From Oryzias latipes (lineage: Eukaryota; Chordata; Actinopteri; Beloniformes; Adrianichthyidae), in the NCBI RefSeq assembly GCF_002234675.1, contig NC_019872.2, positions 8,944,950 to 9,008,949 of the forward strand: DNA of 64,000 nucleotides, written 5' to 3'. This document shows, piece after piece, positions 1 through 9,649 of the stretch. Each line of letters opens with the position of its first letter. Position 1 is the first letter of the stretch. Both the position numbers and the translations under genes were made by a program. The notes under the pieces are model-generated. The model ran no database searches. It was not told the origin of the DNA and saw nothing but the letters and a program-made list of their open reading frames with translations.

Positions 1-733
1 CCATTATGGTCCTGGCCTGTGGAACGGCCTTCCGGAGAACCTCAGGGCCGCAGAGACAGTAGAGGTTTGTAAGAAGAGGCTCAAGACTCACCTTTTTAAT
101 TTAGCTTTTAGTTGATTTTAACTGCTAATTTATTCTATTAGTTTTAATATATGCTATTTTATGTATTTATTTTAATTTTATGCATCTTATTCTCAATTTT
201 ATGTATTTTTTTTTCTTCTTTTTTATGTTTTTAATTTTAGCATCTTATGATTTTAGCCCCAGTGTTTCTTGAGGGGATCTTTTCCTCCAGGGATTGCCGG
301 CTTGGTCAGCGGTTGTTGCTGCAGTTGTTGCCCTTGCTGGGGCGGCTGGGGTCTAATTTTACAGCTTTTGGGTGTGAGGGGGACCCCGGTGTTGTCCCGG
401 TCTGGGTGGGCGCTGTGGCGATGTTCCGGTGGCCGGGCTGGCTCCTGGTATGAAAGGATTCCCAGATACTGTTTCCTCACAGCAGAGCCAAGCCATACTT
501 GTTTGTTTATTAATTTATTTATTTTTTACAGTTACATAGTCATATTTCATTGTACGTGGGAGCCATGGGTCATGTGCTTTAATGGAGGGGAGTGGAAAGG
601 GTGAAGGGTGGGTTGGGGTTTTTATTGTAATGTTGTGTGTTTACTGTTTTTAGTGTTAAAGCGCTTCGAGCTGCAATAAAGTGCATGAGAAGCGCTATTT
701 TATAAATAAAGTTTGATTTGATTTGATTTGATA
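1..733 (+). mobile_element. 3' end of a CR1/L2-like LINE
   Basis: The stretch opens with the 3' part of a fish non-LTR retrotransposon (a CCTCAGGGCCGCAGAGAC-like block, then AAGAGGCTCAAGACTCACC). It ends near 660-733 with AAAGCGCTTCGAGCTGCAATA, an AATAAA signal and a short TTTGAT repeat tail. Such a 3' end with a simple-repeat tail is the usual mark of target-primed insertion. No reverse transcriptase reading frame lies inside the window, so the copy is 5' truncated or starts outside. Assignment to CR1/L2 rests on remembered tail structure. Confidence 0.6.
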
Positions 734-852
734 AGTGCATAACTACATTTCAATTTAATTCATTATATCTGCTGTAACCATAATTTGGTTAGTCATAAGA
801 TTAGAAAAAAAACAAACTTAACTTGCTCACAAAGCAACAAAAAGTTAATTAC

Positions 853-1983
853 CTGTATATGCCTTGTACAGTGTGGACCTCTGACCGTCCCTGCCAACTG
901 TTTTGGGCTTTTGCACCACCAGCTCACTAACCGGTTCAGGATGGATTCCCTTATAAGTAAAAGGCAAAAAGCAATTACAGTCTGTAGTCACTACTTGGGG
1001 TGTTTTTATAATAATTTAGAGTTGTTCTGGATACACATCCGTTCTTAAAAAATAATGACAATATGATCACAAACCCACCTGTGCTCTTGGTCTGTGCCAT
1101 CTTTGCAAGCCACTCGTGCAGGCCGGGGGGGTGGAGCAGCCTGCAGACCCAGCTGTGAATAATGTGCGCTCTGGAACAGGATGGCAACTATGTGATTGCA
1201 AAATCCTTTAGCAGCCACACAACTGCAGAAGAAAGCTTTCAGGTTGGCACATTCTGCATCCAGCGATATCTAGACACAATAAATTAAATAGGTTGAAATT
1301 AAGACATACTTATGTTGCTACATCAATGTAAAATGAAACTATAACTTTCAGTAGGGTGACCAGATTTGAGTTTGTAAAAAAGAGGAGTGAAGTGAGTTTG
1401 TGAGATATTTCATCGAGAGTAATTGGTGTTCAGAGCTGCATAAATGAAGCAAATATAATTACATTTCATCTATGTTCAATGTTATTTTATTATATAAGTA
1501 TCAAAAGAGAGGACATGTCCAGGAAAAGAGGACTTCTGCTCACCATACTTTCAGAAAAATAATACTAGTAAGTGAAGAAAGTGCCGCAACCGCAGCAAAA
1601 AGAATGAAGACGCATTTGGGCAACTTAACATTTCTTATTTACAGCTTCACCAAATTTTTGGGTGTTATGTTAATCTCATGCCTTTTCACTTAAACATACA
1701 CACAACATATTCACTGCGATGTGTTATGCCTTATATTACAAATTAATAACACCAGGATTTACAGTTGACGTAAACAAAGAGTTAGCGGTGATGCGGCTAT
1801 GGCTAAAGCTAGCTGAAGCTTACCTTGGTAATGGTGGATAAACTCTTCGTGGACGAATTTATATCCCTTGTCCAATTTGTTTCCTTTAGTGGACGAATGC
1901 ATCTTCACACTATTCATCACATCGGTGCTGGTGAACTTCGGAACACAACTCGGGCTCTTCGAAAACACTCTAGGCTCTGCCAT
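853..1983 (-). CDS. SWIM zinc-finger protein gene, partial and probably frame-broken
   Basis: Three exons read on the minus strand. Exon 1 (1824-1983) starts ATG and encodes MAEPRVFSKSPSCVPKF onward, ending in phase 1 at a GTAAGC donor. Exon 2 (1079-1269) encodes DAECANLKAFFCSCV...CNHIVAILF, whose C-x-C...C-x-H spacing is a SWIM zinc-binding motif. Exon 3 (853-949) can encode GIHPEPVSELVVQKPK. SWIM motifs bind DNA or protein; similar fish genes, some linked to YqaJ-type nuclease domains, are often of transposon origin, so function here is unknown. Two problems are visible. The 7-G run (about 1125-1131) puts the SWIM frame out of register with exon 3. Exon 1 (phase 1) also cannot join exon 2 (phase 0) directly, so an exon between them is missing or unseen. 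The gene may continue beyond the window start. Confidence covers the family, not its function. Confidence 0.5.
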
Positions 1984-2210
1984 TCCTCCGCAAGCGAAGC
2001 ACAAACCGGAACTAGGTTTACACGTTGATGACGTACTTCCGGTTTTTGCGAAAAAGGTCTATGAGGCGCCAAATTTACTTGAAAAGTTGTGACGTAGAAT
2101 GTCCGCGCCGCTCCAGTTTAAGTAGGCTCTCACGCTGCAAGTCAACCTCTCTGTGGCGCTCCTGCCTGCTGAGCCGGACGTAGGTAGACAGTTGCTCTTT
2201 TATTTTGTGG
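1984..2210. promoter_or_regulatory. divergent promoter between the SWIM gene and the snoRNA host gene
   Basis: About 200 bp separates the SWIM gene's ATG (minus) from the likely start of the host RNA (plus). The stretch is richer in CpG than its surroundings and has two pyrimidine-rich start candidates, CCTCTCTG near 2145 and CTCTTTTATT near 2194. Such pyrimidine starts are typical of 5'TOP genes, the class to which snoRNA host genes belong. It also contains GACGTAC and GACGTAG, close to a CRE half-site. The exact start sites cannot be fixed from sequence. Confidence 0.5.
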
Positions 2211-2805
2211 CGGCGTTCTTCCCAAGCAAATTAGAAATGTATTTTAGTTTCCCTGAAACAGTTTTGAAAGTTTAGGTTTTATTTTTAGACCATTTCTGTT
2301 AATTCCGAAGTTGTGCTTGAAATGTGGTCTGTCGCAGGCCTAAGAGTAAGACAGCCACGTGGAGAAGCTAGCAGCTGTTTTCTCTGAGTTTATCGCATCT
2401 TTTGCGTATTTGATTTTTTTCTCTCCACTGTATACTAATTTTAAATGTAACAGAATTATAAAACATTTTAGCAATGCTCTTCAGTTTATTGCTTTTTTTG
2501 GGGTCAGGTTTAATTTAGCGGCTAATGCTAATGCGTAACCTGATGTCTTCTTCGTCATTCCTCTAGTTATTCATTGCTGTATAACGCATTTTTGTGCCAG
2601 TAAAATAAATGTTAAATCCGGTCTTTCTGTTGGATAAGTTTGTGTGTGTATAAATAAAATCTTTAGTGCTAATTGTGCCTTTCTTCTCAGGTTTTCGATT
2701 GAAAATCAGAAATGAGTTTAGCAAACTTCAACCTGCTGTCCTGGAGGCTTCACGCATTTCGTGCAGGTACTTCACTCCATCATGTTTTCCTTAATGTTTT
2801 AAATT

Positions 2806-2885
2806 GTCTGTGATGAAAATTGTGAATAGGAAGTGCCGTCTGATGCGATAACTGACGATGTTTCTTGATCACAGTTCTGAGCCTG
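2806..2885 (+). ncRNA. SNORD49: box C/D snoRNA SNORD49 (copy 1)
   Basis: The C box GTGATGA is at 2810-2816 and the terminal D box CTGA at 2877-2880. The central block AATAGGAAGTGCCGTC...GCGATAACTGACGA is the conserved U49 core, including the internal D' box. In human, U49 directs 2'-O-methylation of 28S rRNA. It lies in the intron 2767-2963 of the host gene, 83 nt before the acceptor. Confidence 0.85.
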
Positions 2886-3175
2886 AACGTGACTGACTAC
2901 TAGTTTAAACCACCAATCTTCATTTGTTCATCATGTGAATTTTATAGTCTTTGTGTTTTCCAGGGAACATGAAGAACACAAACTCGAGGAAATCGAAGGT
3001 TAAAATTAAAGTAAGATGTGTAACTGTAATCGAGAAATTTGCATGATTGTAAAGTTGAAGTATCTGTCAGATTAAAGTATTTCTTTTCATGCTTGTTTTC
3101 CTCAGTGATGAACAAACTCCGGATTGTCTGTCTGAAGGTAAATATGCATCAATTCATGCTTAAAACTGTCCGCCT

Positions 3176-3256
3176 CTGTTGTGATGAAACATAAACTGAA
3201 ATAGCTGGAATTACCGTCAGATTGTTCAGTGGTGATCATAAGGTTTTCTGAACACT
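3176..3256 (+). ncRNA. SNORD65: box C/D snoRNA SNORD65 (copy 1)
   Basis: The C box GTGATGA is at 3181-3187 and the D box CTGA at 3248-3251. It contains AGCTGGAATTACCG, the exact complement of the conserved 18S rRNA segment CGGTAATTCCAGCT. SNORD65 guides 18S 2'-O-methylation in this segment. It lies in the intron 3138-3324, about 73 nt before the acceptor. Confidence 0.8.
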
Positions 3257-3569
3257 AAATGGGCAGGAACATTTTTTATTAGTTAAGCTCTGTTTGGTCT
3301 CATTGTACTTTTGTTTTTTTGTAGGTGTTGGACAGGTTGATGTTCAAAAATGTACTTTAAGGATACAGATGCTTTAAGTTGCCTCTGGTAAGTTGATCTA
3401 AAATGTCTGAACTCACTGATAAAACAAGTTTTTAAAAAAATATTGCATAAATGAAAACATTTAAAACCAAAGGCCTTTTTATTCTGCATTTGTTTATTTG
3501 TGTGATCGTTAAAAGATCTTAAAATGTGGATTGTTAGCCACAATGGTGACATTGTTGTGACGTAGGGAT

Positions 3570-3652
3570 TTTCAATGATGAAAACCTGGAATAGGAAGTG
3601 CCGTCAGATGCGATAACTGACGAAAATTTCTAATCCGCTTTTCTGAGAATTA
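3570..3652 (+). ncRNA. SNORD49: box C/D snoRNA SNORD49 (copy 2)
   Basis: The C box ATGATGA is at 3575-3581 and the D box CTGA at 3643-3646. The core AATAGGAAGTGCCGTCAGAT and GCGATAACTGACGA nearly matches copy 1, with CAGATG in place of CTGATG. It lies in the intron 3388-3730, 84 nt before the acceptor. Loop and flank differences show that the two copies are diverged paralogues and not an assembly duplication. Confidence 0.85.
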
Positions 3653-3819
3653 CTATATAATCACAACTATTGTGTTTAGGTTTGTTTTCTATTGTTCCCT
3701 CGTTTATTTTTTATTTTTTTCTTGAAACAGGTTCCCTGCAGATCTCGCCGTTCCTTGTAACGCTTCTGGATGAAGATGAGAGGTAAACACCTGGCTTATC
3801 TTCTCGTTTCTGTGAAGAA

Positions 3820-3900
3820 TTGTAGTGATGAAACTAAACTGAAAATAGCTGGAATTACCGGCAGATTGTTCAGTGGTGACTCTCGGTTTTCTGAATAATT
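3820..3900 (+). ncRNA. SNORD65: box C/D snoRNA SNORD65 (copy 2)
   Basis: The C box GTGATGA is at 3825-3831 and the D box CTGA at 3891-3894. It carries the same 18S-complementary guide AGCTGGAATTACCG as copy 1, followed by GCAGATTGTTCAGTGGTGA. It lies in the intron 3783-3971, 77 nt before the acceptor. Confidence 0.8.
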
Positions 3901-4690
3901 AAGTTAGTGTTAATACTTGTAAATGTGAATTTATTTATTTTTATGTTTAGTATACCTCTTTTCTATTTTAGTATCAGGCAGTAAAAGGGAAACCTGCATC
4001 GTTACGCCACATCATTCTGTTCAATCTGGTAAGATTTGTACATTTTGCCTTTCCGGTCATGGCCTGGGGACCACAGAAAAAAACTAGCCTTTGGCTAATT
4101 CTGGCTTAAGTTTGATTTAAAATTTTTTTTTAATTGCATTGTCCCTTTTTTAAATAAACTTGTAACACAGAGGCACTTTTACATTTCTGCTTTAATAGCT
4201 TCATGATTTGTCTTATTTGGTAACTGAATGTTTTGTTTTTCTTTAGATGGAGACCTAAAGCAACGGCCGTCTGACATGTTTTGAAGTTCTAGCTTGGTTT
4301 TCTTTAAACCTTTTGTTTCAGAGCTTCCCCTCCAATTAACATTTATATAATCAACAGAACTTTAATGTATGTAGAAAATCAATGGTTTCTGTTGTAAAAA
4401 AATTTCACATGTAAAAGTCATATTGCAACTGTTGAGGTAAACAGAAATACTCTCATATTCAGTCCTAGTTTGCACTTATTTCATTGCTTTGATTTAATTA
4501 CTTGACCAAAACAACACTTGCTAATTACTACACTAAGTGACATTAATAAATGCTGGTCTTTCTGTTTTTTATTAAAGTGTTTTGATGTTATTTAGTCTGA
4601 CCTTGTTTTATTTTTGTCCTGTTTTAGACCAGCTAATGTTGTATTACTACATGAACTAATCTGCTGTTAAGATAAATTAATAAAATTGTG

Positions 4691-5890
4691 ATTTTGAAAT
4701 TCTAAAAATAAACATGAAAATCATGATGTGAATGTTTATTTTAATAAATGGTTCTGAGATTTGCTGTGAAATTCGTAACTTAACTGAAATTAAGCCAGTA
4801 AACTTTTATTTTAGTCACAGCTTTTTTTCTTAAACATTTCTTTATCTAAACACATGGGGTAAATGTTTAAAATGGTGGGATTTTTAAATGCAGTGGCTAC
4901 AACAGTCGGTTGTATTGCGCATAGAAACCCTAAATCCGAGAGCCAAAATGCATAAATCGAGAATAAAACCTACAATTTGCAACCAAAAACACACAATCCT
5001 ATTTCTCAGCTGCCGGATTGTTTTCTAACCATTCTGAAATCGTCTTTTTGAGTCGCGTCTTATTTTTTGCGGTTTCGGTTCTAAAAACCTGCTCACGTGA
5101 AATCAGCGACAGGTCAATCAAGCGGAGAGGAGGCAGGACATCCCGGTATCGAGTAGCTCATTGGCTACCGAATGACTCCGAAGCGTTTATTCATCCTGTT
5201 TTAGGTCTCAGTTTTGAGAGCTTTTCAGCTCAAAACGCAAGTAAATAAACCTCTGCAGACTTTGGTTTTTCTAAGACTAAATTGCATTAAAACTGAAACT
5301 TCCTCTGAAAATCAGCAGCCAGGTATCCATTCTGTCCTTCTGTAAGCTAATTTTTCATGTCTGTAGCCTTAATCATGGCAGTAAATTGACATAACTTTGT
5401 TACGAGGGATCTATTCCTTTTTCAATAATGTACAAACTTGGAAGAAAAACATTCTGCTGATCTGATGTGAAGACTTTTCTTAAAAATTCATTAAGGTCAA
5501 AGTTTATCGAGAATCTTGTAATACTATTTTCTGTACGTACCTGAAAAAACAAACAAATGAATCTACCACTCTAAAGTTGTGCATAGGCACAGATCAGAAC
5601 CCTGTGATGGCCTGGCGGATGTTCTCTGCCTTCACCCAGCAGTGGGTGGGATAAGTCCCAGCAACTCTAGAGATAAGTGGGTGTAAAAATGGATGGAGAA
5701 AAATGAAACCACATAAAGACTGTCAAATATAGGCAAAAACTCAGGGCTTGAATGACAAAGATAGCAAAATATTCTACTTGGGAGCAGCAAAGCTTCACAT
5801 TTACTAAGGATCTTCCACAAAATCATCAATAAATCATTCCTTCCAAATAAGACTTAAATGAATAAAACAATGAAAAAGAAAATCCAACAA
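4691..5890. other. intergenic stretch between two convergent genes
   Basis: No exon is supported here. The sequence is AT-rich. A short degenerate fish repeat lies at about 5590-5695 (GATGGCCTGGCGGATGTTC...CTGCCTTCACCC...GGGATAAGTCCCAGCAAC...ATGGATGGA). A small GC-richer patch at 5090-5230 has an open frame of 76 codons, but it has no splice or homology support. Confidence 0.5.
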
Positions 5891-5893
5891 TGC

Positions 5894-5899
5894 TTTAAT
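5894..5899 (-). terminator. candidate nsrp1 poly(A) signal (ATTAAA)
   Basis: On the minus strand this reads ATTAAA, about 500 nt beyond the nsrp1 stop codon, with no exon between. It would give a 3' UTR of roughly 0.5 kb. Other AT-rich signals nearby could serve instead. Confidence 0.35.
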
Positions 5900-6398
5900 G
5901 AAAATTGTGTTGCAGAACTTACAGGCATTTTAAGCTATTAAATGTCCCTTACTCTACAGAAAGAGCCTTTAAACCACAGCATTTATAAAGATATTCATAC
6001 AATAAGGTCTAAACAAAGATACTGATTTACAACTTTAGGTTCCCCAACGCATAAATACAGGAAGTGGTCTAGAGCTTTAAACCACAAATGTTAGAAATCT
6101 GAAAATATTAAGAAATCAGCCTCAGTGCTGAAGCACTGGGCAAATTTGGACAATGTGTGATGCCTTTTTAGTTGTTAACACAATACAACTGACTAATCTA
6201 AGTGTACATCAGGACAGCCTGCAACAAAGAAGAAAACTGGTCTTCCTTGTTTATTTCAACTATAATCCATTCTTTGATGGGTTTTATTTCAGATAAATCT
6301 TGTAGAAAAGTATAATATAGAGGTACTGATGACAGAAAACTCCAGTTTTTCTCTGTGTTTAATGATTCAAACATTTTTATCTTTTTGTGCAGAAAATC

Positions 6399-9300
6399 TC
6401 AGTCCTCTTCCTTCTCAATATAGCTCTTACTTGTGGAGCGAGCCATCTGCCTGGCCATGTACCTCTCCCGAGCTGAAGTCACAGTCTGATCTGTACTGCG
6501 CTTTGCAAACTTGCTACACTTCTCCTCTTCTGTCTCTTTTTTCTCACCCTCAATTTTTGATTCATCGGCTTTTTCCATAGTATTTTCATTTTTATCTTCA
6601 GAATTGTTTTCCTCTGTTTCTGATGTATTCTCTCTCTCAGGGTTCTTATTATGCTCCTTCTCCTCCTCCTGCTGCTGCTTTTTCTCCCTCCGCTTGTCTT
6701 CCTCTGAATGCCTCCTCTTCTCTCTGTCCCCGTTCTTATCCCGCTCTCTTTCCTTGGGGCTTCTCTCCCTCTTGCTGTGCCTGTCTGTCTCCCCCATGCC
6801 TCTGCTGTGCTCATAGTCTCTTCCACGATCCCTATCTCTGTCTTTCCTTCTGTCCTTGTCGCTCCGTCTGCTGTCCTTTTCTCTTCCCCTATGTCTGTCT
6901 CTATCCCTCTCATGGTCTCGGTGGCTCTTCTTATGTTTGTCTTTTTCTCTTTCTTCTTCACTCCCCGATGACGGCGATCTCTGTCTGTACTGACGCTTCA
7001 GGTGTGCGGAGCCTCCGCTGGGCTTGCTGAATCCAGGTTTCTGCTCCAGGGCCTCCCCCTCCTCATCCTCACTGCCCGAACTAGGAAGATTCTCATGGGA
7101 CATTGCTGAGGGGCCTGGTGAAGTCCTCTCTGTGTCTTTTGAAACATTTGAAGCTTCACTTCTGTAAAAACAAAAGATAAAGGTTTGAAGAAAAAACCCT
7201 AAGAGCCATTTTCTGGTTACAGATCAATAACTGACCGTTCTGCTGAACGATCTGGAATCGCCTCTTCTCCGACTGTCTGGTTCAACAGGTGACGGTAGAA
7301 ACCACTCAGGTCCCTCTGCTTTTTCACATCCAAAGCAGCTAGAAAACATAGACAATGGTTTTTACAGATACATATTGCACAAGTGGTGATTTTAAGACTG
7401 TTTCCACACAAAAAGTTCCAGCTGACAGGAAAGGCATCACCATAAGAATGAGAAAAGAGAAACTACTGTTTAGTGTAGTTTTTGATGAGCAGCATCAGAC
7501 ATGTTGATCAACATTCACATACATTTCTATGAAGGTTAAAGAATGTAAATTAGGTATTATTTTAGTTTTGTCATTGGTAAAAGCATCTGAAAGCATTTGA
7601 TGTGAAATCATAGTGAAATATTTTATTTTAACAGAATCCATCAACATTTGAACACCACAAAAAGATTCCAATTTTCTAGTGATAACATTTTTAATCATTC
7701 TGAGTGAAAAAGATGACTAACCTTCGATCTCTGCTTCTCTCTTTTCTCTTTCCAGCTCCTCCTGTCGCTCCAGTAGTTTCTTCTTATAAGCAGAGGTAAC
7801 ATAAGCGTCTTTGTCTGCAAACTTTTCCCCCTCTGCCTCCCTTTCCTTTTGAATCTTCCTCTCCTCCCTTCGTTCTTGTTCTTTTTTTCGCTCATCTACC
7901 GCTTTCATCAGCTGGTGGATATATTTTGGCTGCAAGAGGAATACACAAAAGACTTGAACACATGTTAATACAGGATTACATAAAGGTTTAATGCAATCTT
8001 TTATCTGGCAAAAACCATCAACTAATTAGCAACGACAAAATAATGTCAAAACTCTGTCAGATTAATGTTCAACAAAAGGTTAAATTACCTTCTTATCAGC
8101 TCCTCCGAGAATTTTTTTGTGATTCTCTAGCCTCTGTTTTTGAATGTCATCATAAACACCGTCATAGTCATAAACCGTGCTGTCCTGTTCCAGGGCCTTC
8201 TGCATCTCCAAACGAGTCTATGGTTTTTAAAGAAGGTAAATAATAAAGCTTTAAACAAAAAAACAAGAAAGAAAAAAAAGTGGTGCAGCGGTTGGCGCTC
8301 TTGCTTCCCATCAAGAAGGCCCCTGGTTGAAGTCCCGGGTGTGGGACAGAAACAGAACACCGATGGGGGACCTTTCTGTGTGGAGTTTGCATGTTCTCTC
8401 TGTGCATGAGTGGGTTTTCTCTGGGGACTCCGGCTTCCTCCCACTGTCCAAAAACATACTTCATAGGTCGTTAGTTGGTTAATTTAAGTCGTCCGTAGGT
8501 GTAAATGTGAGAGTGCATGATTGTGATTTGTGGGCCTGCGACAGACAACTGGCAACCTGTACAGGATGTCCCCTGCCTTCGCCCGCAAGTGGCCAGGATA
8601 GCCTAAGGCAGCCCCGTGACCCCGAAAGGGACAAAATGATGATTAAATTAATGGAAAAAGCTGAAGTGACTGATTTGTACTCACTTGCTTCATCGTCTTC
8701 TTCTTAATAGCTTCCCTCTGCAAACTTTCCCCAACTGAGGTCTGGAAACATTTGTTAAAGTATGGTCATCATGTTTGGACTGATGTTATTTATATGATAT
8801 TAAAGTTTACAAACCTCTTCATCCGAGTCATCACCAAACACTGAAGGTTTCGGCAAGCCAAGGATCTTTGATACTCCCTTTTTTTGGGGCAAGATCAACC
8901 CATACCTGAAGAAAGTGAGGAGGCTCTCAAAGGACTCTATGTTCCAACAAACTAAAACATACACATTACAGCCTTTTATCTTTGGTGGATTTTAACAAAT
9001 GTTATAATCACGAAAATAAATAACTGAGTTTTAAAAAGGGCAACGGATGGACATCTCGAATAAATGTTACAAAACAAAAGCAGAAAGCACCTAATGGAAA
9101 TTGTTGGAAATACAGGCATTTTAACTGATTAGCGAATGATACTACTATTTTGTCCTAATTTTCATACTTTTTTTTTACATATTTTTTAAAAAAAATTGAA
9201 AAAGACACTATATGCGTCAATTACTTCCTCTGAACAACATTACTTTCCAGGTTAGAGAATCGCTTCTAGAAAAGAACTCGTTTGTTGTAGATGCAGAAGC

Positions 9301-9642
9301 ATAAGCTTCGCCATTGACAGCCGTACTTGTTTTAGACAAACTACCACGTCTAGTAGATAACATAAAGAAATGCGTATAAAACAATGACACAAAATAGTTT
9401 ATTTGTAAGGCTAGGGAAAAGCCCGAACTGCTCCTGTTGTAGATTAGCTTAAAGCTAATGACGAGCTTCATCATGCATTAAGGAATGCATACGTTATTAA
9501 ACAATGATCATTTACAACAACACGATAACTACAGTTACTTTGGTTAAACAACCTCAACACCCCATTGAGGTTGACTATTATTTTTAAAAATCTTATAACC
9601 GGTTAGCATGTTTGGTACTTACTGTTTTGTAGGGACCGCCAT
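6399..9642 (-). CDS. nsrp1: nuclear speckle splicing regulatory protein 1
   Basis: NSRP1 (CCDC55) is a nuclear-speckle RS-related protein that influences alternative splice-site choice. Seven coding exons join in phase: 9623-9642, 8815-8905, 8685-8741, 8089-8217, 7722-7929, 7236-7338 and 6399-7161, giving 456 aa. The start MAVPTKQ-YGLILPQKK is the conserved N-terminus. Residues 100-170 (PKYIHQLMKAVDERKKEQ, then a run of Glu/Lys/Arg) form the conserved coiled coil. DLSGFYRHLLNQTVGEE follows at about 178-194. Residues 240-420 are low-complexity Arg/Asp/Glu/Lys/Ser. The C-terminus is conserved (FAKRSTDQTVTSARERY, then ARQMAR and YIEKEED). Human NSRP1 is about 100 aa longer, mostly in the low-complexity part. 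It is divergent from ssh2, as in human. The intron 8218-8684 holds a repeat. The start is chosen because the ATG sits in a short first exon with a GTAAGT donor. Confidence 0.93.
8279..8650 (+). repeat. tRNA-like fish repeat in an nsrp1 intron
   Basis: The head, GTGGTGCAGCGGTTGGCGCTC followed by a B-box-like GGTTGAAGTCC, looks tRNA-derived. The body contains CTGTGTGGAGTTTGCATGTTCTC and a CTGCCTTCGCCC...AGGATAGCC tail, as in a very common fish dispersed repeat. A partial copy in the opposite orientation lies at 22845-22985. It is not a functional tRNA because it has no cloverleaf. Confidence 0.65.
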
Positions 9643-9649
9643 CTTGCTT

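Larger units (their letters stand above)
2150..4690 (+). ncRNA. snhg29: snoRNA host gene of the SNHG29 type (SNORD49/SNORD65 host)
   Basis: This spliced RNA has short exons and no long reading frame; its introns carry four box C/D snoRNAs. Exons visible from splice signals are 2691-2766, 2964-3010, 3106-3137, 3325-3387, 3731-3782, 3972-4028 and a last exon from 4247. The first exon, ending somewhere after 2150, is not fixed. AATAAA signals lie at 4545-4550 and 4679-4684. In human, SNORD49A/B and SNORD65 all sit in SNHG29 introns, so the identity rests on content rather than exon similarity. Each snoRNA D box is about 73-84 nt from the next acceptor, the spacing known to favour splicing-coupled snoRNA release. 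The longest exon-spanning frame, from the ATG at 2712, is only 34 codons and stops at the first base of exon 3106-3137. The gene is convergent with nsrp1. Confidence 0.75.

Noticed and set aside
4029-4246. A further snoRNA in the last host-gene intron
   Set aside because: No C box / D box pair with suitable spacing was found; only a weak stem-like CTAGCC...GGCTAA is present.
6479-7030. Long open frames overlapping the nsrp1 last exon on both strands
   Set aside because: They are shadows of the low-complexity Arg/Glu/Ser-rich coding sequence. The frame giving the conserved NSRP1 C-terminus is clearly the real one.
8279-8350. A tRNA gene candidate (GGTTGAAGTCC B-box-like motif)
   Set aside because: The upstream part cannot form an acceptor stem or anticodon arm. 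It is the tRNA-like head of a dispersed repeat.
8906-9622. A possible mir-423 in the first nsrp1 intron, as in human
   Set aside because: The human mature sequence and its hairpin were looked for and nothing similar is present on either strand.
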